From Vermamoeba vermiformis (taxonomy: Eukaryota; Tubulinea; Echinamoebida), in the NCBI GenBank assembly GCA_045837725.1, contig JBEWZL010000165.1, positions 1-43,881 on the forward strand: 43,881 bases of DNA. Reading direction: 5' to 3'. Positions 21,716 through 33,662 of the stretch are shown in pieces. Position 1 is the first letter of the stretch. Each line of letters begins with the position of its first letter. The notes beneath the pieces were generated by a model. The model saw only the letters and a program-made list of their open reading frames with translations, had not been told where the DNA came from and searched no databases. The translations under genes were made by a program, and so were the position numbers.

Positions 21716-24621
21716 ATGAAGCGTTCGATACTGATCCTTTTTTTGTGCTTGGCTATTATTGGTGCGTATTTGGACGATCTGCCGGTAGACGGGACCGTTC
21801 TCGCAACTCGTTAACAACGAGAACACCAACATGCCCTTTTTAATTACACTCAATGAACCGTATCATAAAATGCCAAAGCAAGGAGCGGTTCATTTGACTC
21901 AATCAAAACAAGATCTGGTAGCTGAATTTCTCAACGAACATTCTAGTAGCTTTAATGGACTCACAGCTGCTGATTTGACTTTTCAACACGAATTTCTTGA
22001 CAAACAAATCGCGCATTGGTCTACGCATCACTACAAGCAGAAGTTCCAAGGTGTCGAAGTTTTTGGAGGCGATCTGAAAATCAAATTCAATCATAACGCC
22101 CACATTACTAGTTTAAGCGGCGTTTTGATACATCCAAAAGAACTCTCCTCGGTCGACACTGAACCAAGAGTTGATGAATCAAAGGCCATTGAAGTAACTT
22201 TGAAAATGCTCTCTATGTTGCATCCGGATTCGCAGTCTTGGTCTGTTGAGCCAACTGGCCTTATGATCTTCAAACAAGGTCTTACTGGCCCTTCTATTTA
22301 CGACACAATCCATCTTGTCCACAAAATTGTTGTACAGAGCTCACAACCGATCACCCTTGGCTACGAAGTGTTCGTGGATGCACACGACGGCAAAATCATC
22401 TCGCACATGTCAACGATCCGACACGCACTCCATAGACAGATTTTGGGATTTAACTGGCAAGATGGCTCTTTGCAAACATCGTGGGATGAAGTCTCGGATC
22501 CAATGAACACCACTGACGCGACCATCGAGAATTTGCTGTTGGCTAGCAAGACCGTGTACACTATTTTCAGCAATCTCATTGATTATAATTCTTGGGACAA
22601 CAACGGTAAGCTGACTTCTATACGGAGCCTTGGTTGCTGAATTACGTTTGACAGGAACATTGATGCAAATGCAAGTCGCACCAAGCTTGCTTCGATGCCC
22701 CAACGCCTACTTCAACGCTAATCACACATTCTTCTGCCCTGGTATGGCTGGTATTGACGTTGTAGCCCATGAATGGGGTCATGGTGAGTACATCCACGTT
22801 AATTTTTTTGCTTCGACGTAGCATGTTTCGCTAACTCTGGAACGTAGCCTATGTCAGCTCTTACGGTGGAAATTTGGTTTATAACGGCCAGTCTGGAGCT
22901 CTCAACGAAGCATATGCTGACATCATCGGTGAAAGCACACAACTCATGCTTCAAGTACCGCGATACTACCCTCCACGTTCACACCGACGCTGCGATTTCA
23001 ATACCTCCGAGAGTCTTCGTTGGATTATCGGAGATCAAGTGACTGAGGCTATTCCCAAGTTATCTACTGCTGGTTATACTATTGGCATGCGTGACATGTA
23101 CAACCCGACTTGCTACAAGCATCCTGCCACGACCACTGACTCAACCTTCGTGTAAGTCTGAACCGCAGATCAAGTGGTGATGCTTTACTAAGGCTTCTCT
23201 TAGTTGCAATCCTGCAATCGATAACGGAGGCGTGCACTCAAACTCTGGAGTTCCCAACCAAGCCTACGCTCTCTTCGTCGACGGAGGTTTTGTGAACAAC
23301 GTCATTGTTGATGGTGTTGGTCTGATCAAGGCTTTCAACATTTACATCCGTGCACTTGGCTCGCATACTTCAACCACTAACTTTATTCAACACGCAGCCC
23401 TCTTGACACAGGTAGGCCCCATGGGACATTAGCATCTTGTCGCAAACTCAATTTTTCATATTTAGGCTTGCAATGAATTCCTTCAAAACGGCACTGTCTT
23501 GAAGGACCCTATCACTGGCCAATCATCGAATCTCACCATTACCGCCGCTGACTGTGCTCAACTTGAGCTCGCTGTCTTCGCTACTGGTCTGAACAAGACT
23601 GTCCCTTGCAGCGCTAAAATTAACGGCGCCCCTACTATTTTGTCATCGCCCGTTGTCGGTGCTCCTTTGCTCAACGGCACTCAAACTTGTAAGTCCTCGC
23701 TTTTTATAGTCATATGCGTATTAATTATCATTGCCTTAGTGTCTGTTATTTGGACCGGCACCAACTTCAACTCTTCAATCGCTAATGCTACAGTGACCGA
23801 ACTGAACTATGGCATCACTCTTGAAACATCCACCATGTCATTTGGAGGCGCACTTGATTACATCAGCGCAACTTTTACTACTGAAAAGCCGTTAGAGCCT
23901 GCCATGTACTCGTTCAAAATTGAATATAACGGCAAGACCTTTGGCCCCTACGCTTTTCAGACTTGGTGTAAGTCATCGTAGTTGACTTTTAAGTTTGACA
24001 CTCATTTGATTTGTTAGACCCTGCCACTGTCGTCAAATTGAGCACGAGTGAAGTGAAGAGCCATTCACAGAATTGGATCGAAGTTGAAGTCAAGGACACT
24101 ATTCGCGAGTTCAAGGGCTGCTTCGGTCAATCTTCACGCCCGACTTTGTCTGGTGACTGCTTGACTTGCGTCTTCCAATATGGTATGTGGTATTATATTG
24201 ATGCCAATTGCGTCTTAGATTCAAAAAATTATGTTGACACGTGTCATATTTTGACTTCAGTTATTGACATTTCTAATTAGCGACCACCGGTGCATTCCGA
24301 CTCGATGACAATCACGTGGGCTGCTTTACGCCGTCGTACGTGCCATCAAACGTCTCGCTTGACGTCAGTTTGTGGTTGACTTACGCGAACGGCGGAGCCT
24401 TCACTCAAAAACTGAGCTTTGTGGAGTCCCTGAGCGACACTAACACGCCTGCAGAAGCACCTTCAAAGGGGCCTGAGAGCGTAGGACAAGTTCTTTCGGA
24501 TGCCAATCCTTGGATCGTTGGTGCCATTGCTTTGGTACTCGGTGCAGCTCTTGCTGTGCTCATCACGTCGTTGGTGTGCACCAAGAAACACGCCAAAAAG
24601 AACGTCTTCGAAACGTTATAA
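21716..24621 (+). CDS. Membrane-anchored thermolysin-like (M4-type) zinc metalloprotease
   Basis: Nine exons (21716-21784, 21822-22605, 22655-22783, 22848-23151, 23204-23411, 23466-23688, 23740-23967, 24018-24182, 24281-24621) give about 816 residues. The start codes a signal peptide (MKRSILILFLCLAIIG). A propeptide of FTP/PepSY type follows (GVEVFGGDLKI, GYEVFVDAHDGKI). The catalytic domain has the zinc motif DVVAHEWGH (about 322-326), the third zinc ligand in GALNEAYADIIGE, and the transition-state His region DNGGVHSNSGVPN. The C-terminal ~300 residues are an unrecognised extracellular part, then one helix near 780-802 and a short basic tail. It probably digests proteins at the cell surface or in phagosomes. 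The link between signal peptide and propeptide is uncertain: it needs a 37-base intron, or a frame change between about 21785 and 21821. An in-frame ATG lies at 21831. Confidence 0.87.
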
Positions 24622-24671
24622 ATTACTGGTACGTGCTGTTTTGTAAAAAATGAGTGGCTACGTACTGAAAG

Positions 24672-24677
24672 AATAAA
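24672..24677 (+). terminator. Poly(A) signal AATAAA
   Basis: An AATAAA 51 bases after the metalloprotease stop is the likely 3'-end signal. Confidence 0.45.
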
Positions 24678-24741
24678 ATTTACAATTCTTTCAAATTTCT
24701 CGCGTTGCAGATTCGTCCAAATATGAGAAAAAATATGAACT

Positions 24742-24778
24742 GAGGTCCTATATTTAGAGCGATCTCACTTAGGACCTC
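24742..24778. repeat. 9-bp perfect inverted repeat between protease and fasciclin genes
   Basis: GAGGTCCTA (24742-24750) and TAGGACCTC (24770-24778) are exact reverse complements with a 19-base spacer. The pair lies 112 bases before the fasciclin gene's start codon. It could be a dyad-symmetric protein site in that promoter or a hairpin in the 5' leader. Confidence 0.5.
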
Positions 24779-24889
24779 TATTTCACAATGCAATCTTCTT
24801 AGTGACCTGTCGTCCCTTGCGAATCGATTCATTTAAAAATTCAACGAAAAAGAAGTGACATTTTTTAAATCTACAATCCTTTACAACAA

Positions 24890-26063
24890 ATGCTGTGCAA
24901 AGTAGCTATCCTGCTGACGTTGTTGATAATTGTCACAACCTGCTCGGCGCAGGTCAAAACCATTACTGATGTCATCAACTCAAATCCTTCGTTCTCCATG
25001 CTAGCTTCGCTTCTTCAAGCTGCTGGTCTTCAAAAAACTCTCTCGCTGCCAGTTAACTACACCGTCTTTGCTCCGAACAACACAGCGTTCAATGCTTTGC
25101 CTAACTCCACCCTTCAGACTTTGCGAAATCCCGCTAATGTAGACCTGCTTCGCTCAATACTCCTGTACCACGTAAGCACTGCTTTATAAGACCATTAACA
25201 TAGGAACAACTACGATTTGATATGACTATATTCTTTCATGTGAATGCACTAATCAGATCCGTCATGAATAGGTACTTCCAGGCCAATCTTTGTATGCCAT
25301 GCAACTTGCTGTTCTTGGAAATTATACCTTGGTATCCGCACAAGGGAGCACGATTGATCTTTACTTCCGCAGCCCATTCAAAACTCGTCATTACTACTCC
25401 ATTTCACTGAACGACGCACGTGTCATTCAAACTGACATCCCTGCGTCCAACGGTGTGATTCATTCGTTGGATCGAGTCTTGTTCACTGATATTTGGCAGT
25501 TCTCTACTTCTTATCCTTACATCTACGCCTTGATCTTGCAAGACCCTAATTTGAGCACACTTAAATACACACTGCGAGCAACTGGCTTGGACTCTGTTTT
25601 GACACTTCTTGGTACTCAATACACGCTCTTTGCACCGACCAACGACGCCTTCAACGACCCTTCTGTGGGTCCCTTGTTCAATTATAACAATTTGAAAGCT
25701 TTGAAACAGGTCTTACTGTATCACATCCTGGGGTAAGTCTAAAATTAACCTCGAGAAATTTCCAATTTTTTCACACTCTCTTTGCGAACCTGAACTGTCA
25801 TATACTTATTGATATCTTTCATCCGTAGTCAGCCTCTGTTCTCGACAGACCTCTACGATGGTTTAACAGTACAAACATTCGCTAACGCGACGTTGACCAT
25901 CGGACGCACCAGTTTCCCTGGCGTGTCAAAAACTACAGTGAACGATGCATCGATAGTTTCCGCGGATTCGTACGCCTATAACGGCGTTGTCCACAAAATA
26001 GACCGTGTTTTGCTGCCTTACGCTTACTTTAATTGCACTACGGACTATTCAAAGTGCCAGTAG
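24890..26063 (+). CDS. Secreted protein with two fasciclin (FAS1) domains
   Basis: Three exons (24890-25171, 25272-25732, 25829-26063) give 325 residues. A signal peptide (MLCKVAILLTLLIIVTTCS) is followed by two FAS1 domains, about residues 22-160 and 165-315. Each shows the H1-like block YTVFAPNNTAFNALP or YTLFAPTNDAFND, then LLRSILLYH or LKQVLLYHIL, and the H2-like NGVIHSLDRVL or NGVVHKIDRVL. FAS1 domains mediate cell adhesion and matrix binding. No membrane helix or GPI signal is visible, so the protein is probably secreted. Introns interrupt both domains just after the conserved YH, which fits an internal gene duplication that kept one intron position. C-ending codons are frequent, as in the neighbouring protease gene. 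Confidence 0.94.
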
Positions 26064-26092
26064 TTTGGATTCAGCAGGTTTTGTGACCCGGA

Positions 26093-26098
26093 AATAAA
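26093..26098 (+). terminator. Poly(A) signal AATAAA
   Basis: An AATAAA 30 bases after the fasciclin stop is the likely 3'-end signal. Only about 50 bases separate it from the next start codon. Confidence 0.5.
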
Positions 26099-26144
26099 CA
26101 GGATCTTTTCAGTTTGCAACCAACACATCGTCTACCTCATTGCA

Positions 26145-28058
26145 ATGCTTCGTAATATTATACGAAACACTAGCAGAGCATTAAACGCTCGCGCATCTAA
26201 ACAAACAATCGCGCAGATCCAATACGGACCGTTCTTGAATTGCAAGCCCGGAAAAAAATCGACAAAAATATTTATTAATACAAATGATAGTATTTTTAAC
26301 AATGGTCCTAGCTTTGACTGTCAGAGTGAGTTCAAAATTAAATTAAAATATTTTCATAATTTTAAATAATTACAAAATGATCGATTTTAGTTACAAAAAC
26401 CGTTTAATCATTATTTATAATAGGAAGAAATTTATGGTGGGGTGCTGCAAAAAAAGAGAAGTCAGAAAAACAAATCCGTAAGTATAATGATTTGTAGCCT
26501 TTATCTAATAATGAATAATAGAGGAACAACTCAATCATGCATTTGAATTATTAGAAAATGATAATGATGCAAAAGGAGCACTGAAGGCCTTCGAGGAGAT
26601 CGTGGATCAGATCGATAAGAATGATTCAGAAAACATTAAGATCTTAGGAAAGGCCTTATACGGAAAAGGTAATACGGTATGATATAACAACGATATATAT
26701 TAATTATTGAACGTAGCCAAATCTCATGCAATGTTAAATCAGCTGGATCAAGCCATCGAATCTGCTAGCAAAGCAACGGAGGCAGATCCGACCGACGGCT
26801 ATCCTTATTTCCTACGCGGATCTTTATACCTTGATAGTGTAAGTTAATATTTAACATCGCGTTAGCCTATTGCTAATATTTTGTAGGGAGATAAAATTAA
26901 GGCGCAAGAACAATTTCTTAAAGCTGTCGAATTGACGCCAGATATTTATTTTGCGTGGATTGCATTAGCACAAATGCATTTCAGAGAACGAAATTTCGAA
27001 AAAGCAAAAGAATACACGGACAAAGCACAAGAATTTGGGTACGACGAGACTTTGTTTTTTATTCTCGGCGCCCTGGCTGCAAATGAGCGAGATTTCAAAT
27101 TGGCAGAAGAATATTTGCGGAAGAGTTTGAAGTTGCATCATAAAGATCCGGAAGTACTGACCTTCTTAAGCGCTGTTTGTATGGAACAAGGTAAGTCCTA
27201 TTTTTTTTGCAGTTAGTTAGTATATAACAATATATATTATCGATATTTTTTCCTTCGAAGCAGGTTCCGTTTCTTTTGAAAGACGGCTGCTGTTATTATC
27301 GGTCGCTGATACTTTCGGCAGCGTGAACAATTTACTTTAATAACGTCATTAAAATTAGTAAAATGTCTAGTAACGATTTGATGTAATTTCGTGTCACTCA
27401 ATATTTTTCACAGTGCCAAAAAAAATCAAACGAATCTCCCATTCAAACTAATTACTATTGTTATTTTTGTATGATTTATACACGCCCGAGCCTCAATTTT
27501 GACACCTGTCAAGTTCGAAATTTTAATGACAGATTCAAGACTTGAAGTTCTAATCTAATGAATTGCCTTTTTAGGAAAATATCACGATGCATTAGATTTG
27601 ATCAACAGAGCGATAAATCTTTCGGATAATCGTCCGGGACTGTGGCTCTCAAAGGGCGAGGCTTGTTTCGCACTTGAAGAGTTTGGCGACGCTGTGATGG
27701 CCTATGAAAAATACCTGACATTCGACAAACAAGATCCTCAAGCCCTATACGGCGTTGCTAACTCATTACTATTTTTGGTAAGTCCGTCTCATTCGTTCAT
27801 GAACGAATTTTGTGAGTAACTTTCACGCTGTAGGGTCAAATTGACGACGCAATAAAACGGGCCAAAGAACTCGTTGAATTACATCCCGATAATAATAAGG
27901 GCTGGTCCACTCTTGCAACAATATATATGGCACAAGACAACAAAGAAGAAGCGTTGAAATGTTACAACAAGTCGATAGATTTGACACCGAACCTCACTGA
28001 CGAGAAACGCGAGAAAATTCGAGCGAAAATGATTGAACAAGTTAGAAGCGCTAAATAA
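26145..28058 (+). CDS. Tetratricopeptide-repeat protein with mitochondrial-type presequence
   Basis: Seven exons (26145-26325, 26424-26477, 26522-26668, 26717-26838, 26887-27190, 27575-27777, 27834-28058) give 411 residues. The N-terminus (MLRNIIRNTSRALNARASK) is rich in Arg, Ser and Asn, lacks acidic residues and can form an amphipathic helix, so import into mitochondria is likely. From about residue 85 the protein is TPR-like helical pairs with A/G-x-x-Y/F and A-x-x-x-A spacing (AWIALAQMHFRERNFEKAKE, LWLSKGEACFALEEFGDAV, GWSTLATIYMAQDNKEEAL). No other domain is visible. TPR arrays are protein-binding scaffolds; the partner is unknown. Intron 5 is the longest in the window (384 bp), and intron 6 contains an 18-bp palindrome. 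Confidence 0.88.
27791..27808. repeat. 18-bp perfect palindrome in a TPR-gene intron
   Basis: ATTCGTTCATGAACGAAT is self-complementary over all 18 bases. It starts 13 bases after the donor of intron 6 of the TPR gene. No spacer separates the arms, so it would make a DNA dyad rather than a good RNA hairpin. It may be a dimeric transcription-factor site. Confidence 0.6.
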
Positions 28059-28282
28059 ACTGCCCTATTACGTGAGTTCTTTTGATCAAAAGAAATTACT
28101 TTAAAATCATCGCTGACTTTTGTTCGAATTTAGACAGCTATTCAACAATGTTTCCAATCGCAACAATAATTTCGTGGAAATTTGAATTGGTTAACAATAA
28201 TGACTTGAAATAAGGCTCGGATCAACGATTGATAAGGCCATTATTATTAACTTTTGAAATCGATTGACATTGGTCACAGTTT

Positions 28283-30035
28283 TTAGTTCTGAATAACAGA
28301 ATTACAATAATCAAGCACCACAATAGCATTCTGTTGCTTATTATGTGATTGCACGTGGAAAATGATTTGAGTTTCAGAAACAACAGCGTCAAGCACATTC
28401 CATTTTTGGTAAGTCGCAGGAACTAGCTTGGCATAAGGCTCAACAAATTTTCCTCCGCTAACAATTTCTTTAGTCATTTTTGGTGCTGCAAAGGCAACTG
28501 AATTCTCTTGTTTAATAATCATCTGCAAAAAAACAAAATTAGAAATTTTTCGGATGTGATCTGGATCTTGAGACGTACGAGGTCAGGAGCAAGCATTTTT
28601 AGAACTTTTTTGTTATTCTTATTGAATAATGGCCATAATAATTGAGTCATACGACCATCTTTAAATTCCATAGCATCAACCAAATGACCAGTTTGGCTAT
28701 TCTCAACGATAAGGACCCCTTTAAAATAGCGGATCCGATACAATTTAGCGTTATTTCCTAGGGAAAATTGCGTAATATACGAGCCATCATGAACTGAAAA
28801 CACCTAAGAAAGAAATAATCAATAATTAAAATAATTCGCGGATGCACTTGACATACTTGTGAGTGGCCATACTGGTATAAAAAGAGATAATCTTTGGTAA
28901 CTTTAATATGTGAGCCAGGCATAGAATAATTAGCCAAATCTATTTGTACGGAACTCTAAAAAATACTATCAGCGGCACCGTTACAAAAAAAATTCAAATT
29001 TCAAGTACGTACGATGAGCTCCCAATTATTATCAAACCTTTCTAAATAATATTTCTTATCAGGTTTTTGGCATAGAACAGCGTTTATCGACCCATTGACG
29101 GATAGATCGCCAAACTGAATCCAGTCGAAGTCAAAAATTTCATTTGTTCGCACGTTCTTTCTCTATTGAAATTCTTAGAATAATGTAATGTAAGTATTGA
29201 TAATGATATATATTATCTTACCCGCCATATTTTGTTATGAGCACTACAAAATAAAACTGTTTCCTCACCGTCAAAATAGACGGGATATGGGTTGAGCCTC
29301 ACGCCTATTAATCCGAAATTTATTTCTTTCAGCTCTTTAATTTCGCTGAGAATATTCCAAGCGTATAATCTGCTTCCTATGTAAAATAAAACCAAATTGC
29401 CTCCCTGAAATTTCCTTAGCACCAAGTACTTTCATTCATTGTGGGATATCGAACAGGATATATTACCTTCCATAGTACTTGAGGCTTAGCCCAGGTCTCG
29501 GTGGCGGCTAATTCCTCCAGGGTCTCTAGATCGTACACGCAGATCTGCCAAGCGTTTGCTGTTTTCGATAATACAAGCAGTCTGCATGAAGTAAGGGTTA
29601 TAGTAAGCAAATAGAGTAGTTTAATTATGATCTTACTTGTTCTTTTTGCATTTAATGGTGATTAGCGAATTATCCTTGCCTGTCAATTTAAGAGGAAAGG
29701 CAAATCCAACAGGAGCAGTATCTATCGAATTTATTTTAAAATTAAATATATGACAAATATGATGAGAAATTTTTTAATGACCTACTCATTTGCTGCCATC
29801 GCAATTGATTAGAACATTTCAGCTTAATCCGATCCAAATTGTTTTCTACAGTGCTGTTGACTCGCTTCATCATGCTCCACTTATTGCATACTTTTTCTAA
29901 GAATTTTTGAGGATAAACAGCATCAGAATCAACGACAGATCGAAGCTGCTTGCAAGATTCGCTCAAGCCCAACGAGGAGCGCAAGGGCAAGTACGAGCAA
30001 ATAAGCGAAATTATCTCTATAGGAAGTACTTCCAT
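28283..30035 (-). CDS. F-box protein with propeller-like C-terminal region
   Basis: Eight exons (30035-29786, 29721-29637, 29581-29467, 29404-29222, 29162-29013, 28955-28857, 28803-28579, 28522-28283) give 448 residues. The start MEVLPIEIISLICSYLPLRS with ESCKQLRSVV is an F-box, the Skp1-binding part of SCF ubiquitin ligases. The remaining ~350 residues are beta-rich with repeated short Leu/Val strands, a Trp and turns every 40-50 residues (NAWQICVYDLETLEEL, NLVLFYIGSRLYAWNI). This suggests a degenerate propeller for substrate binding, but canonical WD or kelch signatures are absent. The gene converges on the TPR gene, with 224 bases between the stops. A/T-ending codons dominate, which suggests modest expression. 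Confidence 0.85.
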
Positions 30036-30201
30036 ATTAATATTGTGGTCGTACTTTCAGATCATCATAAAGAAAAATAAAAAGACCTGCTTGGATTTCA
30101 CCGCACTTTATTTTTTGAACGACAGAATTAATCATGATTGAATCCATTACTCGCCACGTCGTGATTCATTAGGTACGAGCTTCGGAGTTAATTTCGCTCC
30201 G

Positions 30202-32972
30202 CTAACAAGGTGCAATCGAGCAATGGCCATCACCAGTCAAATGCAACATGACAGAATGATATTTCTCCACCTGTAATTGAACGAATAAGACAATATTTAC
30301 TACAAATATTAGTACTTACTGAAGGTCTATGCGCGACACTTATAATCGTTATTCCTGCTGCTACACATGCCTCCATACACTTTGCTTCCGTCTCCAGATC
30401 TGATTTGAAATTTCCGATTAGTCGAACCCGTTCACATTCCTTGGAAATATAATATAATCCTTGCCTAATGCACTAGTGGCTTCGTCCAATATGACAAAGG
30501 TAGGTTTATGGAAGAGAAGTCGAGCGAATCCAAGGCGTTGAACTTCACCTGGACTCAACACGTCTTCCCATTGTGCAACCTCGTCCAAATCAAACCTATA
30601 ATGATAAGATATTTAACTATGTATAATAAAGCATGTTTATGAAGTTACGTACTTTTTCAAAACTTGATCGAGACCAACCACGCGGAAAATCTCTCGCAAG
30701 TATTCATCGCTCGCGTGCGATTCTTTTTCGTCATTCGGGTATAGAATTTGTTGTCGAAGTGAGCCTAACACTATATAGGACCTAATATAAGGTGTTGTCA
30801 GTAAGATAACTTGTAGATCGGATCCAGTACGTACTTTTGAGGCAAGTAAAATATTTTGTTAGCTGCGGCTGGTAGAGTAATAGTACCCATTATAGGTTTC
30901 CAGAGGCCACCAATAGTTCTTAGCAATGAGCTCTTGCCGCTACCACTGGATGCAGATGGGTCAAAAAGTCAACAGTATTAGAGGTTTGAATTAACGCTAC
31001 CTAGGTCCGGTGATGACTACGTTTTTTCCTTTGTTGATTTCTAATGTCAGATCCTTAATAAGAGTGATTCCCTTTGGCGAAACGACGTGTACGTGATCCA
31101 GAGAAATTTCATCGAAAGGAGTAGTCATCGTATTAGCTTCTTTTGATTGTTTCTTGGATTCGACGTAAGTGCATGCTTCAACTAATTGACCTAATAATAT
31201 CAATTAATTCAATTTTCTTCTCTTTGAAGATCAAAATTTCGTACCAACGCGATGGATGTAGCCAGCAAAAATTCCAAGCGTCGCGATCAATCCGGGAATG
31301 GCCATTAAAGCCTGTAATAATGATCGAGTAGCTATTTGCAGGTTAATCGGTGTTATATCGTCTTTTTGGTTGGATTTACTTACCAGCCGCTTGCGACATT
31401 ACGCTAGAGCTCGAAAAAGTGCAGCTTTTATTCTTATAAAGCGATAAAATAATTGCTATTCAATATGTTAATAGAAATGCTAGAAAGATATGGGCAGATA
31501 GTCTTACGTAAGTACGGAAAGATAGCGGATCCACCAGACATAAATGAGTCTGCTAGACCTAATGGAATCAACATGCCAAATAGTCGCTTTTGCGACGTAA
31601 AAACATCGTTGAACCTCTATATTAATGCGAATATTCAATAATCAAAACAAATAAAGCTAAAATTGTTTTCGATCGGCGGATGTAGCTTACCTCGTCCAAG
31701 ATCTCTTTTTCTCGTGGTTCTCCACCAAAAAACGCAATTGATTCGGCATATGTTCTTACGCGCACCTGAGCATATCTGAAAGACCCTTCAAATTGTTCAA
31801 TTTTGTACTGTTGTTTCGGGATGCGAATTGACAGCAATACTTTGACGACTGCAGCGAATACAAATAGCCTAAAATAGAAATATTTAATCAAATAAAATCG
31901 GACCTATCTAATAAGACGTACCCGTAGGGAGTAACAATGCCGATCCATCCTTGGGCAGAGAACGCTTCTCTTGTAAATATGACCGTGTTTACTACAATAC
32001 GTTAGATATTAAGTTATATCGATGACTAGTGGTATATTTACGAATCATTCCCAGAAAAGCAAGGACGAGCTGATCTCCTATCAAAGATGCGAACACACCC
32101 GTATCCGCGGCAATACGCTGATCAATATTATCCTATAGTAACATTCGTTAGAGAATGTACTATAACGAAATACAATAAGACGTCGTTCACGTACCAAGTT
32201 CAAATCCATGCCGACCAGATCGTAAAGTAATTTTTTGTTCATAATCTCGTTTTGAAGCTTTAAAGTAATGTTCTTTCGCAAGTTTATATTCGAAATGTTA
32301 CCTAGCATATATTATGGTTAATACGTAAGTTAAGCTCTTTTGAACGATCCAGATCTTACTGCAGTAGCTGCTAAAAGTTTGAAGTAGTGCCATGGACCCT
32401 AACATTGCCATAAGCCATCCGCTGGCTATTAAAACTTGTATAACCGGATTATCTTTGTATTCCGGTGTTGGGCAATCACAAGCCAACGAGCAAACAAATT
32501 GACCGAACTAAATTTATATGACCGTTAGCCAAAGAGTTGGAACAACTATCATAATAATGATCGTTATATATGGAGCGCATTTATTTGTAATTTGAGCAGT
32601 ACTTTGTACAAAGATTAAAAAAACATTTGACAGTAAATTCTTTGTACGGTGATCCGGCTTTTACTTACCAAACCAGGGTACAGACCATATATTAGCGAGT
32701 TCGCGATAGTAAAGATAATAGCAAAGTACATCGAAACACTTGCAGCTGAAAAGGGCGATCGAAATCCAATCCTAAGAAGGGTAAAAAATCGACTCCAAAC
32801 GCCCCTTGCATCTAATTTACGCCATCATTAGCTTCCAAACTTTTTTTAAAGCGCTTGGCTTACCTGGATTATAGTCCGAATAAAAGCGGTTGAGGAGATC
32901 GTTGTCAGATTTGATCGAAGAATACTCCGACTGAGACTTGGATCTGTTTCTAATCTGTGTGTAGCTGTCCAT
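30202..32972 (-). CDS. ABCD4: ABC half-transporter of subfamily D, ABCD4-like
   Basis: Sixteen exons (32972-32864, 32745-32669, 32507-32360, 32301-32195, 32132-32042, 31991-31922, 31868-31691, 31616-31508, 31455-31384, 31331-31245, 31190-31001, 30945-30835, 30781-30653, 30595-30465, 30399-30320, 30270-30202) give 585 residues (human ABCD4: 606). The N-terminal membrane half carries subfamily-D marks: [30 protein letters not shown] and [10 protein letters not shown]. The ATPase shows Walker A GPSGSGKSS, FYLPQKS, signature [14 protein letters not shown], Walker [12 protein letters not shown] and [15 protein letters not shown]. The [10 protein letters not shown] and SVEKYHS blocks resemble ABCD4 more than peroxisomal ABCD1-3. 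In animals ABCD4 exports cobalamin from lysosomes with LMBRD1, whose homologue lies 2.6 kb away. Peroxisomal acyl-CoA transport remains possible. Intron 14 (30464-30400) begins with GC. Exon 9 and the splice to exon 10 are less certain. Confidence 0.87.
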
Positions 32973-33662
32973 TGTCCAACGTTGAAAATACTAGTTTGTT
33001 CATGGCCGTAAGGCGCTGCTACATTTAAATGTGTTCGAACTAAATTTGAAAATTCCACGGAAAATCAAACAAAAAAACGAACAAAGTCATGAGCATGAGG
33101 AGTTGTCGGATTAATCCGTACTATTAGCAACTGTACGTACGTTCAGCAACTCTGTGTAGCGCAGTATCTGATCCCTCCTTTAGCACGCATAAAGAGCAGT
33201 TCTAGATCAAGATCCATTACTGTAACAGTTATCGTCACTCAGGGTATCGTTCTTCGATTCTGTATTGAAAGTTGATGTGTCACGCATTGAAATTTCACGA
33301 CCGTACCGGGGCAAGCAGAGAAGTCGTAAGAAAGGTTATATTCTCATTTCTTTTCTTTCGAAAAGAGTTCGAAAAATTAGGCGATGGTGTTGGCAACAGT
33401 ACTCCGAGCTCGGAAATTAAACTTCAATGCCACGAGAGTTTAATTATTGTTTCAAGCGCTTGGATCTTGACCGTTGGAGGACGTGTATTAATTGCCTTAC
33501 CTTTTATGGCATAAAATCGCTATTGACCTTAATCCACTAATTCGTAGAAACCATTCCAACCTAATAAAATAGAATATTAGTTTGAAGTTTGAAGGGAAGA
33601 ACGGGATCCGATTAAATTTATCTGTTAAATATTCGGTTTTTGTCTGCAGCTACTTACCACAA
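32973..33662. promoter_or_regulatory. Divergent promoter region, ABCD4-like gene and kelch gene
   Basis: At 690 bp this is the longest spacer in the window. No gene is supported. A plus-strand open frame at 33275-33514 (80 codons) has no recognisable motif. Minus-strand ATGs in 33080-33220 open only short frames. A GGATCC at 33603-33608 and an AGATCC at 33210-33215 belong to the recurrent word noted in the findings. Confidence 0.5.

Noticed and set aside
30400-30464. Read-through of the GC donor in the ABCD4-like gene to a GT 33 bases further on
   Set aside because: The product runs into a stop and loses the conserved DEATSAL-D-(L/V)-E continuation.
31332-31383. Reading 31332-31383 (minus) as coding in the ABCD4-like gene
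   Set aside because: The stretch is open in the downstream frame, but the upstream exon enters in another frame. Removing it as a 52-base GTAAGT...ATAG intron joins two blocks that fit the family.
33275-33514. Eighty-codon plus-strand open frame in the ABCD4/kelch spacer
   Set aside because: No motif, no splice partner and composition like the rest of the spacer.
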